Source of the DNA: Tunturiibacter gelidiferens
GTDB lineage: Bacteria; Acidobacteriota; Terriglobia; Terriglobales; Acidobacteriaceae
Length of the DNA: 64,000 bases
Direction: 5' to 3'
NCBI RefSeq assembly: GCF_014201335.1
Contig: NZ_JACHEB010000001.1
Coordinates: 682,001 to 746,000 of the forward strand
In this document: in pieces, positions 16,961-26,852 of the stretch
Layout of the letters: each line of letters starts with the position of its first letter
Position numbering within the stretch: position 1 is the first letter of the stretch
Program-made: the position numbers and the translations under genes
Notes under the pieces: model-generated
Told to the model about the DNA's origin: nothing
Database searches by the model: none
What the model saw: only the letters and a program-made list of their open reading frames with translations

Positions 16961-18487
16961 TCAGCGCTGAACCGTCGTCTCTGCCTTCGTGAGTTTTTCC
17001 GACACCTGAGCTGGAGTAGGCAGTTGCGAGCGATCCCATCCTCCGCCCAACGCCTCAATTAGCTGAACCGAAGACGTCATCTCCTGCACTCGCAGGGTCG
17101 CCACCGCCTGTCTGTCGGTCAGCAGAGTTGTCTGTGCATTCACCACGTCGATGTACGGATCAATGCCCGTCTGATATCGAGCCGTCTCCAGCGTTACAAA
17201 CTCTTCAGCCGACGTTACCGCCTGCTGCTGCTGAATCAGTTGCTGCGAAAGAATCCGAACCGAAGAGAGCGCATCCTCCACCTGCTGAAACCCGGTAAGA
17301 ACAGTCTGCCGATAACTGGCGACGTCGGCGTTATAAACCTCCACGAACTGTCGCACCGTCGCCCGACGCAGTCCAGCATCGAAGACGGTCTCACTTACCG
17401 TCGGTCCAATCGACCAGAACCGGCTCGGCCAATCAAACAAATGCTTGAACGTCGAGCTCTCGAATCCTCCCGATGCGCTCAACGCGACATCCGGATAATA
17501 CGCCGCCGTCGCGATGCCTATCTCGGCATTCGCAGCCGCCATATTTCGCTCCGAGGCAGCAATGTCAGGACGCCGCTCCAACAATGCCGAAGGCAGACCA
17601 ATCGGTATCGGGGGAGGACTTACACTCACAGGCTTTACCGGAATAGAAAAGTCCGATGCGTTTGCTCCAACCAGCATTGCGATCGCATGTTCGAACTGTG
17701 CTCGCGCCACACCAAGATTGGTCGCCTGCGCCTGCACATTCTGCAGCGTGTTCTGCGCTTCCACCACTGAAATACGATCGCCGACCCCGGTATCATACTG
17801 CGCCTGCGTCAACTCCAGCGCCTTCTTATCCGCCTCCACCGTGTCATTCAAAATCGCCTGCAGCGCATCCTGACCGCGTATCTCAAAGAAGAACGTAGCG
17901 AGGCTAGCCTGTTCCGTCAGTCGCTCATTCTCGAGATCCGCAGCACTCAACTGCGCGTTGTACTGCTCCTCATGAATCGTGCTCCGAACTCTACCCCAAA
18001 GATCAGGCTCCCACGAAACCGTCGCCGGCAAGGACCCAACCGAACTCTGCCGCCCAGGATTCGCAACACTGGAGGTTCCCAGATTTGCCGACGTCTTAGC
18101 ACGTTGGTACGAAGGGCCCACCGATAAAGTTGGGTAGAGTTGCGAACGTGCCTGCGCAATCAGCGTCCGGGCCTCCATGAAGTTTGCAAAAAACTGCTTG
18201 ATGTTCTGGTTATCGATATTCAATCGCTCTTCCAAAGCGTTCAACTCGGGGTCGTTGTAGATCTCCCACCACTTCCCGTGCAGCATGGCATCCTGCGGCT
18301 GCGCCACCTTCCATCCATCCGTATCCTGAAACTGAGTCGGTGACTCCTTGTAAGTCGTAGGAGGTGCCTGAGCCACCGCCGGCGGCGTATGGTACTTCGG
18401 CCCGACCATGCATCCAGTCATCAGAAGCGTCGCAAGTGTCGAGCACATCGCAAAGGTGAATCGAAGATTATTCATAGTTTTAGACAT
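16961..18487 (-). CDS. NodT/OprM-family RND efflux outer-membrane lipoprotein
   Basis: Outer-membrane channel of 508 aa. The signal sequence ends in the lipobox LMTG-C26, so it is predicted to be lipid-anchored (MVGPKYHTPP follows, the standard NodT start). Two OEP domains have helical repeats with conserved DAGLRRA and YQTGIDPYIDVVNAQTTLL segments. It starts 5 nt after the stop of the upstream permease gene, so it is the fourth gene of the RND operon. It would complete a self-contained adaptor-permease-channel pump. Confidence 0.93.
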   Translation of the reverse strand: MSKTMNNLRFTFAMCSTLATLLMTGCMVGPKYHTPPAVAQAPPTTYKESPTQFQDTDGWKVAQPQDAMLHGKWWEIYNDPELNALEERLNIDNQNIKQFFANFMEARTLIAQARSQLYPTLSVGPSYQRAKTSANLGTSSVANPGRQSSVGSLPATVSWEPDLWGRVRSTIHEEQYNAQLSAADLENERLTEQASLATFFFEIRGQDALQAILNDTVEADKKALELTQAQYDTGVGDRISVVEAQNTLQNVQAQATNLGVARAQFEHAIAMLVGANASDFSIPVKPVSVSPPPIPIGLPSALLERRPDIAASERNMAAANAEIGIATAAYYPDVALSASGGFESSTFKHLFDWPSRFWSIGPTVSETVFDAGLRRATVRQFVEVYNADVASYRQTVLTGFQQVEDALSSVRILSQQLIQQQQAVTSAEEFVTLETARYQTGIDPYIDVVNAQTTLLTDRQAVATLRVQEMTSSVQLIEALGGGWDRSQLPTPAQVSEKLTKAETTVQR

Positions 18488-18492
18488 CCAAT

Positions 18493-21400
18493 CTACTCCG
18501 TCGCTGCGGCAGCCGTGCCGTTTCCAGGATGAAACGTATCTCGCTTCCTTCCGAGTGCACGCAGGCGCAAACGGTCCAGCGTGAGGTAAACAACAGGAGT
18601 GGTGTAGAGCGTAAGCAGCTGACTCACGATCAAGCCTCCAACAATTGTGATACCGAGCGGCCGGCGCAACTCAGACCCCGTTCCCGTACCAAATGCGAGT
18701 GGCAACGCGCCAAAGAGGGCGGCCATCGTAGTCATCAAAATGGGACGAAAGCGCAGCATGCAAGCCTCGAAGATCGCATCTTCTGTATTCATACCGCCGT
18801 CTCGCTCGGCCTGCAACGCAAAATCGATCATCATAATCGCGTTCTTCTTCACGATGCCGATCAACAGCACAATGCCGATAATCGAGATGACATTCAAATC
18901 CACTTTGAAAAGCATCAGTGCAAGCATCGCGCCCACGCTCGCAGAGGGCAGCGTCGAGAGAATCGTTAGCGGATGAACCAGGCTTTCATACAAGACTCCA
19001 AGGACGATATAAACCGCAAGCAGCGCAGTCAAAACCAGAAGCGGCTCGGTCCCCAGCGATTGCTGATACGCCAGCAACGTTCCCGCGAAAAACCCATGCA
19101 CCGTAGTAGGAGTACCCAGCCTCACTTGCATCTGTGTGATAGCAAGTGTGGCATCGCTCAGCGAAACACCCGGGGCAAGATTGAACGACACCGTAACCGA
19201 AGGAAAAAGTCCAGTGTGATTGATCGCCAGCGGTATCGTGTTCGTTTTGTTCTTTGTCATCGTAGACAGAGGCACATTGCCGCTCGCAGTGACGCTGCTC
19301 GTGCCCGTCGGATGAAAATAGATGTTGTTCAGGCCTGCGGGCGTCTGCCAGTAATCCGGCGCTACCTCTAGCACAACGTAGTACTGATTCAACTGCGTGT
19401 AGATAATTGAAACTTCCGATTGTCCAAACGCACTGTACAACCCTTGATCGAGTGAAGTTGCCGTCTGGCCCAGCCTCGCCGCGGTCACACGGTCATAGTT
19501 CAGCAGCTCGTCAAGACCACCATTCTGCTGATCCGTATTTACATCCTGCAATCCAGGCAGACGCTTCATCTCGGTCAGCAACTTCGGGCCCCACGTATTT
19601 AGGTCGGTCAAGTTGTCCGCCTGAATGGTGTACTGATACAGCGCATTACTGGATCTGCCTCCAATCCGGAGATCCTGCGAAGCCTGAAGGAACGCGGACG
19701 CTACCGGAAGCCGATTCAACTTCGGGCGCAGGCGATTGATAATATCGGGCGCGGCAATCTTCCGAATATTCAGCGGCTTCAGCGCGACGAAGATATTGCC
19801 TGAGTTGCTGGTGCCCTGACCCCCCGTAAAGGCAATCACGTTTTGCACCGCCGGATCGCTCTTAATAACCTTTCCAAGCTGAATAATCGATTCGTTCATA
19901 ACAGGGAACGACGAGTCCTGCGGCCCCTGAACTCCCCCTGCAAGCGACCCCGTATCCTGCTGGGGGAAAAACCCTTTCGGAATCTTAATCACCAGCACAA
20001 CGTTCAACGCGATCGTGAGAAACAGCACGGTCAGCGTAAGTCCCGGATTCTCGAGCACCCAATGAAGGCTGCGACGATAGACCGACAAAACCCAGTCGAA
20101 GAATCTCTCCGTCGTCATATAAACGCGTCCATGCTTCTGCGCGTGCTCATCTCGCAGCAAGTAAGCGCACATCATCGGCGTCGTCGTCAGTGAGATCACC
20201 ATCGATACAAGAATCGCAGTCGACAACGTCACCGCGAACTCACGAAACAACCGCCCGACGATCCCACCCATCAACAGGAGAGGAATAAACACCGCGATCA
20301 GCGAGATGCTGATCGACACCACAGTGAACCCGATCTCTTTGGCACCCCTCAAAGCAGCGGCGAATGGCTTCATCCCATCTTCAAGATGCCGAGTGATGTT
20401 CTCCATCACTACAATCGCGTCATCGACCACAAAGCCCGTCGAGATCGTCAGCGCCATCAGCGACAAGTTATCGATGCTGTAGCCAAAGAGGTACATCACC
20501 GCAAACGTCCCGATCAACGACACCGGAACAGCCACTGCCGGAATCAAAGTCGCTCTTCCATTGCGCAGGAAGATAAACACCACCACGATCACGAGCGCGA
20601 TGGATAACATCAGCGTCCGCTCCACATCGCTCACCGACGCACGAATCGTCGTCGTACGATCCAGCACAATCGTCGTATCAATCCCATTCGGGATCGACGC
20701 CACAACCGACGGAAGCTCAGCCCGGATACGATCCACCGTATCGATAATGTTCGCGCCCGGCTGCCGGAAGATAATCAACACCACGGCCCTCTTGCCGTTC
20801 AGATATCCCGCCGTTCGAATATTCTGCGTGGAGTCGACCACATCCGCCACATCCGACAATCGCACCGCCGAGCCATTGTTGTAACCAATGACGATCGGCT
20901 TGTAGTCCTCCGCATGCGAGATCTGATCGTTGTCCACAATATCCGCAGAGAAAACCCCGTTCGTAATCTGTCCCTTCGCCAAGTTCGAATTCTGCAGACT
21001 CACCACCGCCTGCACGTCCGACATCGCCATCCCAAAGCTCGCAAGCTTGGTCGGATTCACTTCGATGCGAACCGAAGGCAAAGCGCCGCCGCCCGGACTG
21101 ACCTGCCCCACTCCCTGAATCTGCGACAGCTTCTGCTGAATCACCGTCGAAGCTTCGTCATACAGCTTGTCCGGCCCATATTTATCCGACGTCAAACCGA
21201 GAATCATGATCGGCGCGTCAGCCGGATTCACCTTGCGATACGTCGGATTTGCCGGCAGATTCGCGGGCAAATACGTCCGCGCAGCATTAATCGCCGCCTC
21301 GACGTCACGAGCAGCTCCATCGATATTCCGGCTCAGGTCGAATTGGATCGTAATCGAAGTCGTACCCAGGCTGCTCGCCGACGTCATCTCCGTCACGCCG

Positions 21401-21624
21401 GCAATATGCCCAAACTGCCGCTCCAGTGGCGTCGCCACCGATGACGCCATAATCTCGGCGCTCCCACCCGGCAAGCTCGCAGCTACCGAGATCGTCGGAA
21501 AATCCACCTGTGGCAGCGGAGACACCGGAAGAACATTGAACGCAATGGCTCCCGCAATCGCGATCGCCACCGTCAGTAGCGTAGTCGCCACCGGCCGATG
21601 AATAAAAGGCGCAGAGATGTTCAT
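18493..21624 (-). CDS. mdtC: RND efflux permease, MdtC-like
   Basis: Inner-membrane proton-driven exporter of 1043 aa (HAE-1 RND family). Twelve membrane helices in two repeats flank large periplasmic loops. The helix-4 motif with paired aspartates (GFVVDDAIVVMENITRH), PLPQVDFPTI and the AFGTGTGSELRRPLGI segment are all present. The frame is open upstream, but the family starts MNISAPFIHRPVATTLL, and that ATG (21624) overlaps the preceding permease stop in ATGA, so it is chosen. Two different permease genes in tandem suggest a heteromultimeric MdtBC-type pump. Confidence 0.93.
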   Translation of the reverse strand: MNISAPFIHRPVATTLLTVAIAIAGAIAFNVLPVSPLPQVDFPTISVAASLPGGSAEIMASSVATPLERQFGHIAGVTEMTSASSLGTTSITIQFDLSRNIDGAARDVEAAINAARTYLPANLPANPTYRKVNPADAPIMILGLTSDKYGPDKLYDEASTVIQQKLSQIQGVGQVSPGGGALPSVRIEVNPTKLASFGMAMSDVQAVVSLQNSNLAKGQITNGVFSADIVDNDQISHAEDYKPIVIGYNNGSAVRLSDVADVVDSTQNIRTAGYLNGKRAVVLIIFRQPGANIIDTVDRIRAELPSVVASIPNGIDTTIVLDRTTTIRASVSDVERTLMLSIALVIVVVFIFLRNGRATLIPAVAVPVSLIGTFAVMYLFGYSIDNLSLMALTISTGFVVDDAIVVMENITRHLEDGMKPFAAALRGAKEIGFTVVSISISLIAVFIPLLLMGGIVGRLFREFAVTLSTAILVSMVISLTTTPMMCAYLLRDEHAQKHGRVYMTTERFFDWVLSVYRRSLHWVLENPGLTLTVLFLTIALNVVLVIKIPKGFFPQQDTGSLAGGVQGPQDSSFPVMNESIIQLGKVIKSDPAVQNVIAFTGGQGTSNSGNIFVALKPLNIRKIAAPDIINRLRPKLNRLPVASAFLQASQDLRIGGRSSNALYQYTIQADNLTDLNTWGPKLLTEMKRLPGLQDVNTDQQNGGLDELLNYDRVTAARLGQTATSLDQGLYSAFGQSEVSIIYTQLNQYYVVLEVAPDYWQTPAGLNNIYFHPTGTSSVTASGNVPLSTMTKNKTNTIPLAINHTGLFPSVTVSFNLAPGVSLSDATLAITQMQVRLGTPTTVHGFFAGTLLAYQQSLGTEPLLVLTALLAVYIVLGVLYESLVHPLTILSTLPSASVGAMLALMLFKVDLNVISIIGIVLLIGIVKKNAIMMIDFALQAERDGGMNTEDAIFEACMLRFRPILMTTMAALFGALPLAFGTGTGSELRRPLGITIVGGLIVSQLLTLYTTPVVYLTLDRLRLRALGRKRDTFHPGNGTAAAATE

Positions 21625-24600
21625 GACTGCCCCGCCGGTTCTAACTCGCCCCCGCCGTGTCCCGCCTTCTTCGACTTCCGCGAAAATCGGTGGGATAGAT
21701 TGTCGAAGAAAATATAGATAACCGGCGTCGTATACAGCGTCAGCACCTGGCTCACGAGCAGACCGCCCACCATCGCGATTCCAAGCGGCCTTCGCAACTC
21801 CGAGCCGATACCGTGACCAAACGCAAGTGGCAGTCCACCGAGGAGCGCCGCCATCGTCGTCATCATGATCGGACGAAAGCGCAGTAGACACGCCTCATAG
21901 ATCGCATCCGTCGAGCTCAACCCGCGATTTCTCTCCGCGTCCAGCGCGAAGTCCACCATCATAATTCCGTTTTTCTTAACGATGCCGATCAGAAGAACCA
22001 GCCCAATAATCGCCACCACGCTCAAATCCTGATGAAAGAGAATCAACGAGAGAAACGCCCCGACACCAGCTGAAGGCAATGTAGAGAGAATCGTGATTGG
22101 ATGAATGAAGCTCTCATAGAGAACACCGAGAACGATGTACACCGTGACCAACGCCGCGAGAATCAACAGCGGCATTCCTGAGAGTGAATTTCTAAATGAC
22201 GCCGCCGTTCCCTGAAAATCCGCCTGCAAACTCGCAGGCATGTGCATATCCTTCTGCACCTTCGTAATCGCACTGATCGCGCCTCCAAGCGCAGCATTTG
22301 GAGCTAAGTTGAACGACACCGTAATCGCCGGAAACTGTCCCTGGTGCATAATCGACAGCGCCTCTGTCGTCGTCTCGAAGTGCGAGAACGCACTGAACGG
22401 TACGGCATTATTGAAGGTCGAGCTCGTCGTCCCCGCCGAAGTCGCTCCCTTGCTCGAGTTCGCATTCACAGCACTCGAAGTCAGTGCATTGATCGGAGGA
22501 TTCAACGTATTCGCCGACGCCGTGAATAAAACCGAACTGGTCAGAGCATTTGATCCCGCCGACGTCGATCCATTGCCCGACGATGAAGTTGCCGCAGCGC
22601 CCGTCGTCCCCGAAGCCGACCCCGAACGAATATAAAGATGGTTCAGCTTATTCGGATCGATCTGAAACTGGGGCTCGGCTTCAAGAATCACGTGGTACTG
22701 ATTCAACTGCGTATACATCGTATTGATTTGACGCTGGCCGAAGGCGTCATAAAGCGTATTGTCAATCGTCGTCGGAGCCACGCCCAATCGCGAAGCAGTT
22801 GCACGGTCGATCACCAGAGACACCGCCAGTCCCCCCAGTTGCTGATCCGTGGCGACATCTTCCAGCTCAGGCAGCTGTTTTAGACGAGATACAAACCGGC
22901 TCGTCCAATCATTCAACTCGTTCTGATCCGGATCCTCCAGTGTGTACTGATACTGCGTTCGGCTCACCCGGTCATCGACCGTGATGTTCTGCACTGGCTG
23001 CATGAAGATCTGTATGTCCTGCACATCTTTCAACTTCGACTGGAGCCGGCGAATCACATCCGCAGCGCTCAGATCGCGATCCTCCAGCGGCTTCAGGTTA
23101 ATCGACATCCTTCCACTGTTTGTCGTGATGTTCGTCCCGTCTGCACCAATGAACGAAGAGAGGCTCTCTACGGCAGGATCCTCGAGAATCAGCTTCGCGA
23201 GCTGCTGCTGCTTGACCGCCATCGCCTTTGAGCCAATCGTCTGCGGAGCCTGAGTAATCCCCTGGATCACGCCGGTATCTTGCACCGGAAAAAACCCTTT
23301 GGGAATAATGATGTAAAGAAATACCGTCAGCATCAGCGTGGCCAGCGCGACGAGTAGAGTGATAGTCTGGTAGCGAAGCACCACCTTCAGCGTGCGTCCG
23401 TAAAACGCAATCATTCGCTCGAAAACGTGTTCAGAAGCTCGATAAAACCGTCCCTGCTCCGCCTCTGGATTATGTTTCAAAATACGCGAAGCCATCATCG
23501 GCGTCAGTGTCAGCGAAACTACCGCAGACACAACGATCGTCACTGCTAAGGTCACCGCAAATTCGCGGAAGAGACGACCCACGACATCTCCCATAAACAA
23601 CAACGGGATCAGCACTGCAATCAAAGAAACCGTCAACGACAGAATCGTGAACCCTATCTGCTCAGCGCCCTTTAGGGCCGCCTGCATCGGCGCCTCACCC
23701 TCTTCGAGATAGCGCGAGATATTCTCCACCATCACGATCGCGTCATCGACGACGAATCCAGTCGAGATCGTCAACGCCATCAGCGACAGGTTATCCAGGC
23801 TGTAGCCAAGCGCGTACATCGCTGCAAAGGTTCCAATCAGCGACAGGGGAACAGCCACACTTGGAATAATCGTTGCATAGAGGTTTCGCAGGAACAGAAA
23901 GATGACCAACACGACCAGCCCGATGGTCAGCATCAACTCAAATTCGACGTCGCTCACGGAAGCTTGAATCGGCGTCGTCAGATCGGTGAGCGTTGTAACT
24001 TCGATCCCTCGTGGAAGATTTGCCTCAAGCTGTGGCAGCAGCTTCTTAATGCTCTTCACCACGCTGATCGTGTTTCCGCCCGGCTGACGCTGCACATTCA
24101 AAATCACCGCAGGCGTCTGATTCATCCAGGCCGCCTGGGTCGAGTTCTCCACTCCATCAATGATGTGCGCAACATCGGTCAGCATCACCGGCGCTCCGTT
24201 GCGATACGCAACGACAACGCTCCTGTAGTCCTGGCTCGTCACTAGCTGATCATTCGCATCGATCTGGTAGTCCTGCCGTGGTCCGTCGAAGTTCCCCTTC
24301 GCAGCATTCACGCTGCTCTGCGTCACCGCCGTACGCAAATCCTCAAGATTGATGCCATAGGATGAAAGCGCGGTCGGGTTTGCCTGGATCCGCACTGCAG
24401 GCTTCTGTCCACCGCTAATGCTCACCAGTCCGACGCCGCTCAACTGCGAAATCTTCGGCGCCAGCCGCGTGTCGACCAAGTCTTCGACCTGTGACAGCGG
24501 AATCGTCTTCGACGTAATAGCCAGCGTCAGCACCGGAGCATCTGCCGGATTCGTCTTGCTGTAGATCGGAGGCGCAGGCAGGTTGGCCGGCAAAAAACTC

Positions 24601-24947
24601 TGCGCTGCGTTGATCGCCGACTGCACCTCTTCTTCAGCGATATCGATATTCAGGCTGAGATTGAACTGCAGCACGACGACCGAAGTGCCACCCGAGCTGC
24701 TCGAGGTCATCTGGCTCAGCCCCTGCAGTTGGCCGAACTGACGCTCCAGCGGAGCCGTCACCGTTGTCGCCATCACCTGCGGACTCGCGCCGGGATAGAA
24801 CGTCAGCACCTGGATCGTCGGATAGTCGACCTCAGGCAGTGCCGACACCGGCAGCTGCGTATAACTCACAATACCGACTAGCAAAATCGCGGCCATCAGC
24901 AACGAGGTCGCGACAGGTCGCAGAATAAACGGACGGGATGGACTCAA
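21621..24947 (-). CDS. mdtB: RND efflux permease, MdtB-like, with Ser/Thr/Gly-rich insert
   Basis: Partner RND permease of 1108 aa. It starts at TTG (24947; MSPSRPFILRPVATSLL), which overlaps the adaptor stop as TTGA. The paired-aspartate helix (GFVVDDAIVMVENISRY) and GHGIGSELRRPLGIAMVGG are intact. Between about residues 772 and 853 it carries an extra low-complexity stretch of Ser, Thr, Gly, Ala and Asn in the second periplasmic loop, which explains its extra length compared with about 1040 for the family. The frame stays open through the insert, so it is expressed. The effect on the docking region is unknown. Confidence 0.92.
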   Translation of the reverse strand: MSPSRPFILRPVATSLLMAAILLVGIVSYTQLPVSALPEVDYPTIQVLTFYPGASPQVMATTVTAPLERQFGQLQGLSQMTSSSSGGTSVVVLQFNLSLNIDIAEEEVQSAINAAQSFLPANLPAPPIYSKTNPADAPVLTLAITSKTIPLSQVEDLVDTRLAPKISQLSGVGLVSISGGQKPAVRIQANPTALSSYGINLEDLRTAVTQSSVNAAKGNFDGPRQDYQIDANDQLVTSQDYRSVVVAYRNGAPVMLTDVAHIIDGVENSTQAAWMNQTPAVILNVQRQPGGNTISVVKSIKKLLPQLEANLPRGIEVTTLTDLTTPIQASVSDVEFELMLTIGLVVLVIFLFLRNLYATIIPSVAVPLSLIGTFAAMYALGYSLDNLSLMALTISTGFVVDDAIVMVENISRYLEEGEAPMQAALKGAEQIGFTILSLTVSLIAVLIPLLFMGDVVGRLFREFAVTLAVTIVVSAVVSLTLTPMMASRILKHNPEAEQGRFYRASEHVFERMIAFYGRTLKVVLRYQTITLLVALATLMLTVFLYIIIPKGFFPVQDTGVIQGITQAPQTIGSKAMAVKQQQLAKLILEDPAVESLSSFIGADGTNITTNSGRMSINLKPLEDRDLSAADVIRRLQSKLKDVQDIQIFMQPVQNITVDDRVSRTQYQYTLEDPDQNELNDWTSRFVSRLKQLPELEDVATDQQLGGLAVSLVIDRATASRLGVAPTTIDNTLYDAFGQRQINTMYTQLNQYHVILEAEPQFQIDPNKLNHLYIRSGSASGTTGAAATSSSGNGSTSAGSNALTSSVLFTASANTLNPPINALTSSAVNANSSKGATSAGTTSSTFNNAVPFSAFSHFETTTEALSIMHQGQFPAITVSFNLAPNAALGGAISAITKVQKDMHMPASLQADFQGTAASFRNSLSGMPLLILAALVTVYIVLGVLYESFIHPITILSTLPSAGVGAFLSLILFHQDLSVVAIIGLVLLIGIVKKNGIMMVDFALDAERNRGLSSTDAIYEACLLRFRPIMMTTMAALLGGLPLAFGHGIGSELRRPLGIAMVGGLLVSQVLTLYTTPVIYIFFDNLSHRFSRKSKKAGHGGGELEPAGQS

Positions 24948-26194
24948 GGAGCGCTACTCCCAGCTGTTGCTGCTGCAGGAATCGGCTTGGTCGACACGAT
25001 AACCTTCGCGTTGTCCTGCAGCTTATCGAAGCTGCTATTCGCAACCACATCCCCTGGATTGATCCCCGTCACCTGCGTTGTCTGCCCTTCCATCACTCCC
25101 GGCTTCACCGAGCGCCTATGGGCCGTATCGTTCGTGAGTACATAAACAAACGACTCCGCACCATTGTGCTGAATCGCAGACGTGGGAATCAGCGTCGCGC
25201 CCTGCACCGTATTCACCAGCAGTCTCGTGTTCACAAACTCATTCGGAAACAGCAACGCATCCTTATTCGCAAACGACGCTCGAGCCTTCACCGTCCCGGT
25301 CGTCGTGTCGATCTGGTTGTCCAGCGTCAACAGCGTCCCCGTGGCGATCTGTTTCAGCGCCGCCCGATCATAGGCATCCACAGTCAACTTTGCCGGTTGA
25401 CGAAGCCGCGGCTGAAGCTGCCCCAGATTGTCCTCCGGTACCGTAAAAATAATCGTGATCGGTTGTATCTGTGTAATGACCGCCAGCGTCGTCGTCCCTG
25501 AGTTCTGCACCACGTTCCCCGGATCGACCAGCCGCAGTCCGACCCGTCCCGCGATTGGCGCCCGGATATGGCAGTAGTCCACCTGTATCTGGTCGAACTT
25601 CACGGTTCCTTCATCGTTCTTCACCGTGCCCTCGTCCTGCAACACCACCTTCTCCTGGTCGTCCAGCGTCTGCTTGGGAATCGCGTTCCTCGCCCACGCC
25701 GCGCGAAAGCGGTCGCGATCCATCGTTGCCTGCGCCAGCACTGCCTGGTCCCGCTCGAGCACACCCTGAGCCTGAAGCAGCGTCGCCTCAAATGGCCGCG
25801 GATCAATCTCAATCAGCGGGTCACCTTTCCGAACAATCTGCCCTTCCTTGAAGCGCACCGCAATCACCGGCCCAGTCACTTGGCTCGTAATCGAAGCCGT
25901 GTAAACCGGCGTGACCGTTCCAATCGAATCCAGGTAAACGCCAATGTTTCCCTTCTGCGCCGTAGCCGTCGTCAGCGTTACCGGTCCACCACCAGGACCC
26001 CGTCGAGGTGCCGCACTCTTGGTCGTATCGTCGTGGTGACGCAACACCAGAAAGAAACCAAGCGCAAAGACGAGCAGTAGAACGATCCACACAACAACCC
26101 GAACCAGCTTACTGCGGGCCGATGGTGGAGGCGGGGCCGGAAGCTGATGGTCAGGCCCGATGACTGAGTGTTGTTCCTTTGATTCGTCTGACAA
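24944..26194 (-). CDS. mdtA: RND efflux periplasmic adaptor, MdtA-like
   Basis: Membrane-fusion protein of 416 aa. A single N-terminal membrane anchor (LVRVVVWIVLLLVFALGFFLVL) is followed by the lipoyl/barrel-sandwich half (GVYLDSIGTVTPVYTASITSQV), a short alpha hairpin (QGVLERDQAVLAQATMDRDRF) and beta-barrel domains (GRVGLRLVDPGNVVQ, LFPNEFVNTRLLV). The start is TTG at 26194 with GAGGGAG five nt upstream. First gene of the operon adaptor-permease-permease-channel. MdtABC homologues export bile salts, novobiocin and similar compounds; the substrate here is not known. Confidence 0.93.
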   Translation of the reverse strand: MSDESKEQHSVIGPDHQLPAPPPPSARSKLVRVVVWIVLLLVFALGFFLVLRHHDDTTKSAAPRRGPGGGPVTLTTATAQKGNIGVYLDSIGTVTPVYTASITSQVTGPVIAVRFKEGQIVRKGDPLIEIDPRPFEATLLQAQGVLERDQAVLAQATMDRDRFRAAWARNAIPKQTLDDQEKVVLQDEGTVKNDEGTVKFDQIQVDYCHIRAPIAGRVGLRLVDPGNVVQNSGTTTLAVITQIQPITIIFTVPEDNLGQLQPRLRQPAKLTVDAYDRAALKQIATGTLLTLDNQIDTTTGTVKARASFANKDALLFPNEFVNTRLLVNTVQGATLIPTSAIQHNGAESFVYVLTNDTAHRRSVKPGVMEGQTTQVTGINPGDVVANSSFDKLQDNAKVIVSTKPIPAAATAGSSAP

Positions 26195-26253
26195 TACGTC
26201 TCCCTCGTCACATCAGAGATCTTGTGGACAGGTGTGCGAAACAGGTCCGTCTT

Positions 26254-26298
26254 CTATCGACGGATGAGCCGGTACTTAAAGACTCAACCTATCGTCGG
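26254..26298. promoter_or_regulatory. direct repeats upstream of the RND operon
   Basis: CTATCGACGG (26254-26263) and CTATCGTCGG (26289-26298) are 9-of-10 identical, 35 nt apart, and 60-105 nt before the adaptor start. They could be sites for a response regulator controlling the pump. No regulator gene is adjacent. Confidence 0.25.
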
Positions 26299-26452
26299 AA
26301 GCGTCAAACATTTGTGGTGTCTATAGGCCCAATAAGCGGTGACTCCTCAATAAGATGTCTATCCCCCGACACGCGATGCCCTCCCCTATCTCCTCGATCG
26401 GCGTTTGATTGAGCCCACCGCCTCCCACGTGGTATCATTACGAATCGGCAGA

Positions 26453-26492
26453 CTACCCTTCACCTGGGTAGCGGTCAGGAGCCAACGCTCCT
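26453..26492 (+). promoter_or_regulatory. two tandem hairpins in the rpmB leader
   Basis: CTACCC/GGGTAG (26453-26458 with 26466-26471) and AGGAGC/GCTCCT around a CAAC tetraloop (26477-26492) stand in tandem about 95 nt before rpmB. A TATCAT box lies at 26433-26438, so both would be in the 5' leader. A role in ribosomal-protein autoregulation is possible but not shown. The 26195-26586 region has no other gene. Confidence 0.4.
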
Positions 26493-26586
26493 CGTACCAC
26501 CCTTCCCCGGCACTGTTTTGAGGCTTCTTTCACTCAGGCGCACGCCCCCGGGAATCTTCTGCGACTCAGGATTGGAGCATTTCGTC

Positions 26587-26775
26587 ATGGCACAAAAATG
26601 TGATCTTTGCGGCAAAGGCCCGCAGTTTGGCAACAACATCTCTCACGCCCACAACACCACCCGTCGTCGTTGGAACGTGAACCTCCAGCCCGTCAAAGCC
26701 CAGGTCAACGGCGCCAGCAAGCGCATGCGCGTCTGCACCAGCTGCATCAAGACCGGCAAAGTCGTCAAAGGCTAA
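26587..26775 (+). CDS. rpmB: 50S ribosomal protein L28
   Basis: Ribosomal protein of 62 aa. MAQKCDLCGKGPQFGNNISH with two cysteines, and CTSCIKTGKV at the C-terminus with two more, give the four-cysteine (zinc-binding, C+) form of L28. HNTTRRRWNVNLQPV is the conserved RNA-binding core. The ATG at 26587 is preceded by GGAG about ten nt upstream; the frame is open further upstream but lacks L28 sequence. It is monocistronic, with a strong terminator after it. Confidence 0.97.
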   Translation: MAQKCDLCGKGPQFGNNISHAHNTTRRRWNVNLQPVKAQVNGASKRMRVCTSCIKTGKVVKG

Positions 26776-26801
26776 CAGCCTCTAACCTCCAGAAACAGAA
26801 C

Positions 26802-26834
26802 GCCCCAGCCGCGTCTTTGCCGGCTGGGGCTTTT
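26802..26834 (+). terminator. rho-independent terminator of rpmB
   Basis: A perfect 10-bp stem, GCCCCAGCCG with CGGCTGGGGC (26802-26811 with 26821-26830), is followed by TTTT. It lies between rpmB and the convergent msrB and may also act on the other strand. Confidence 0.85.
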
Positions 26835-26852
26835 CCTGTTTTTCTACGCGAT

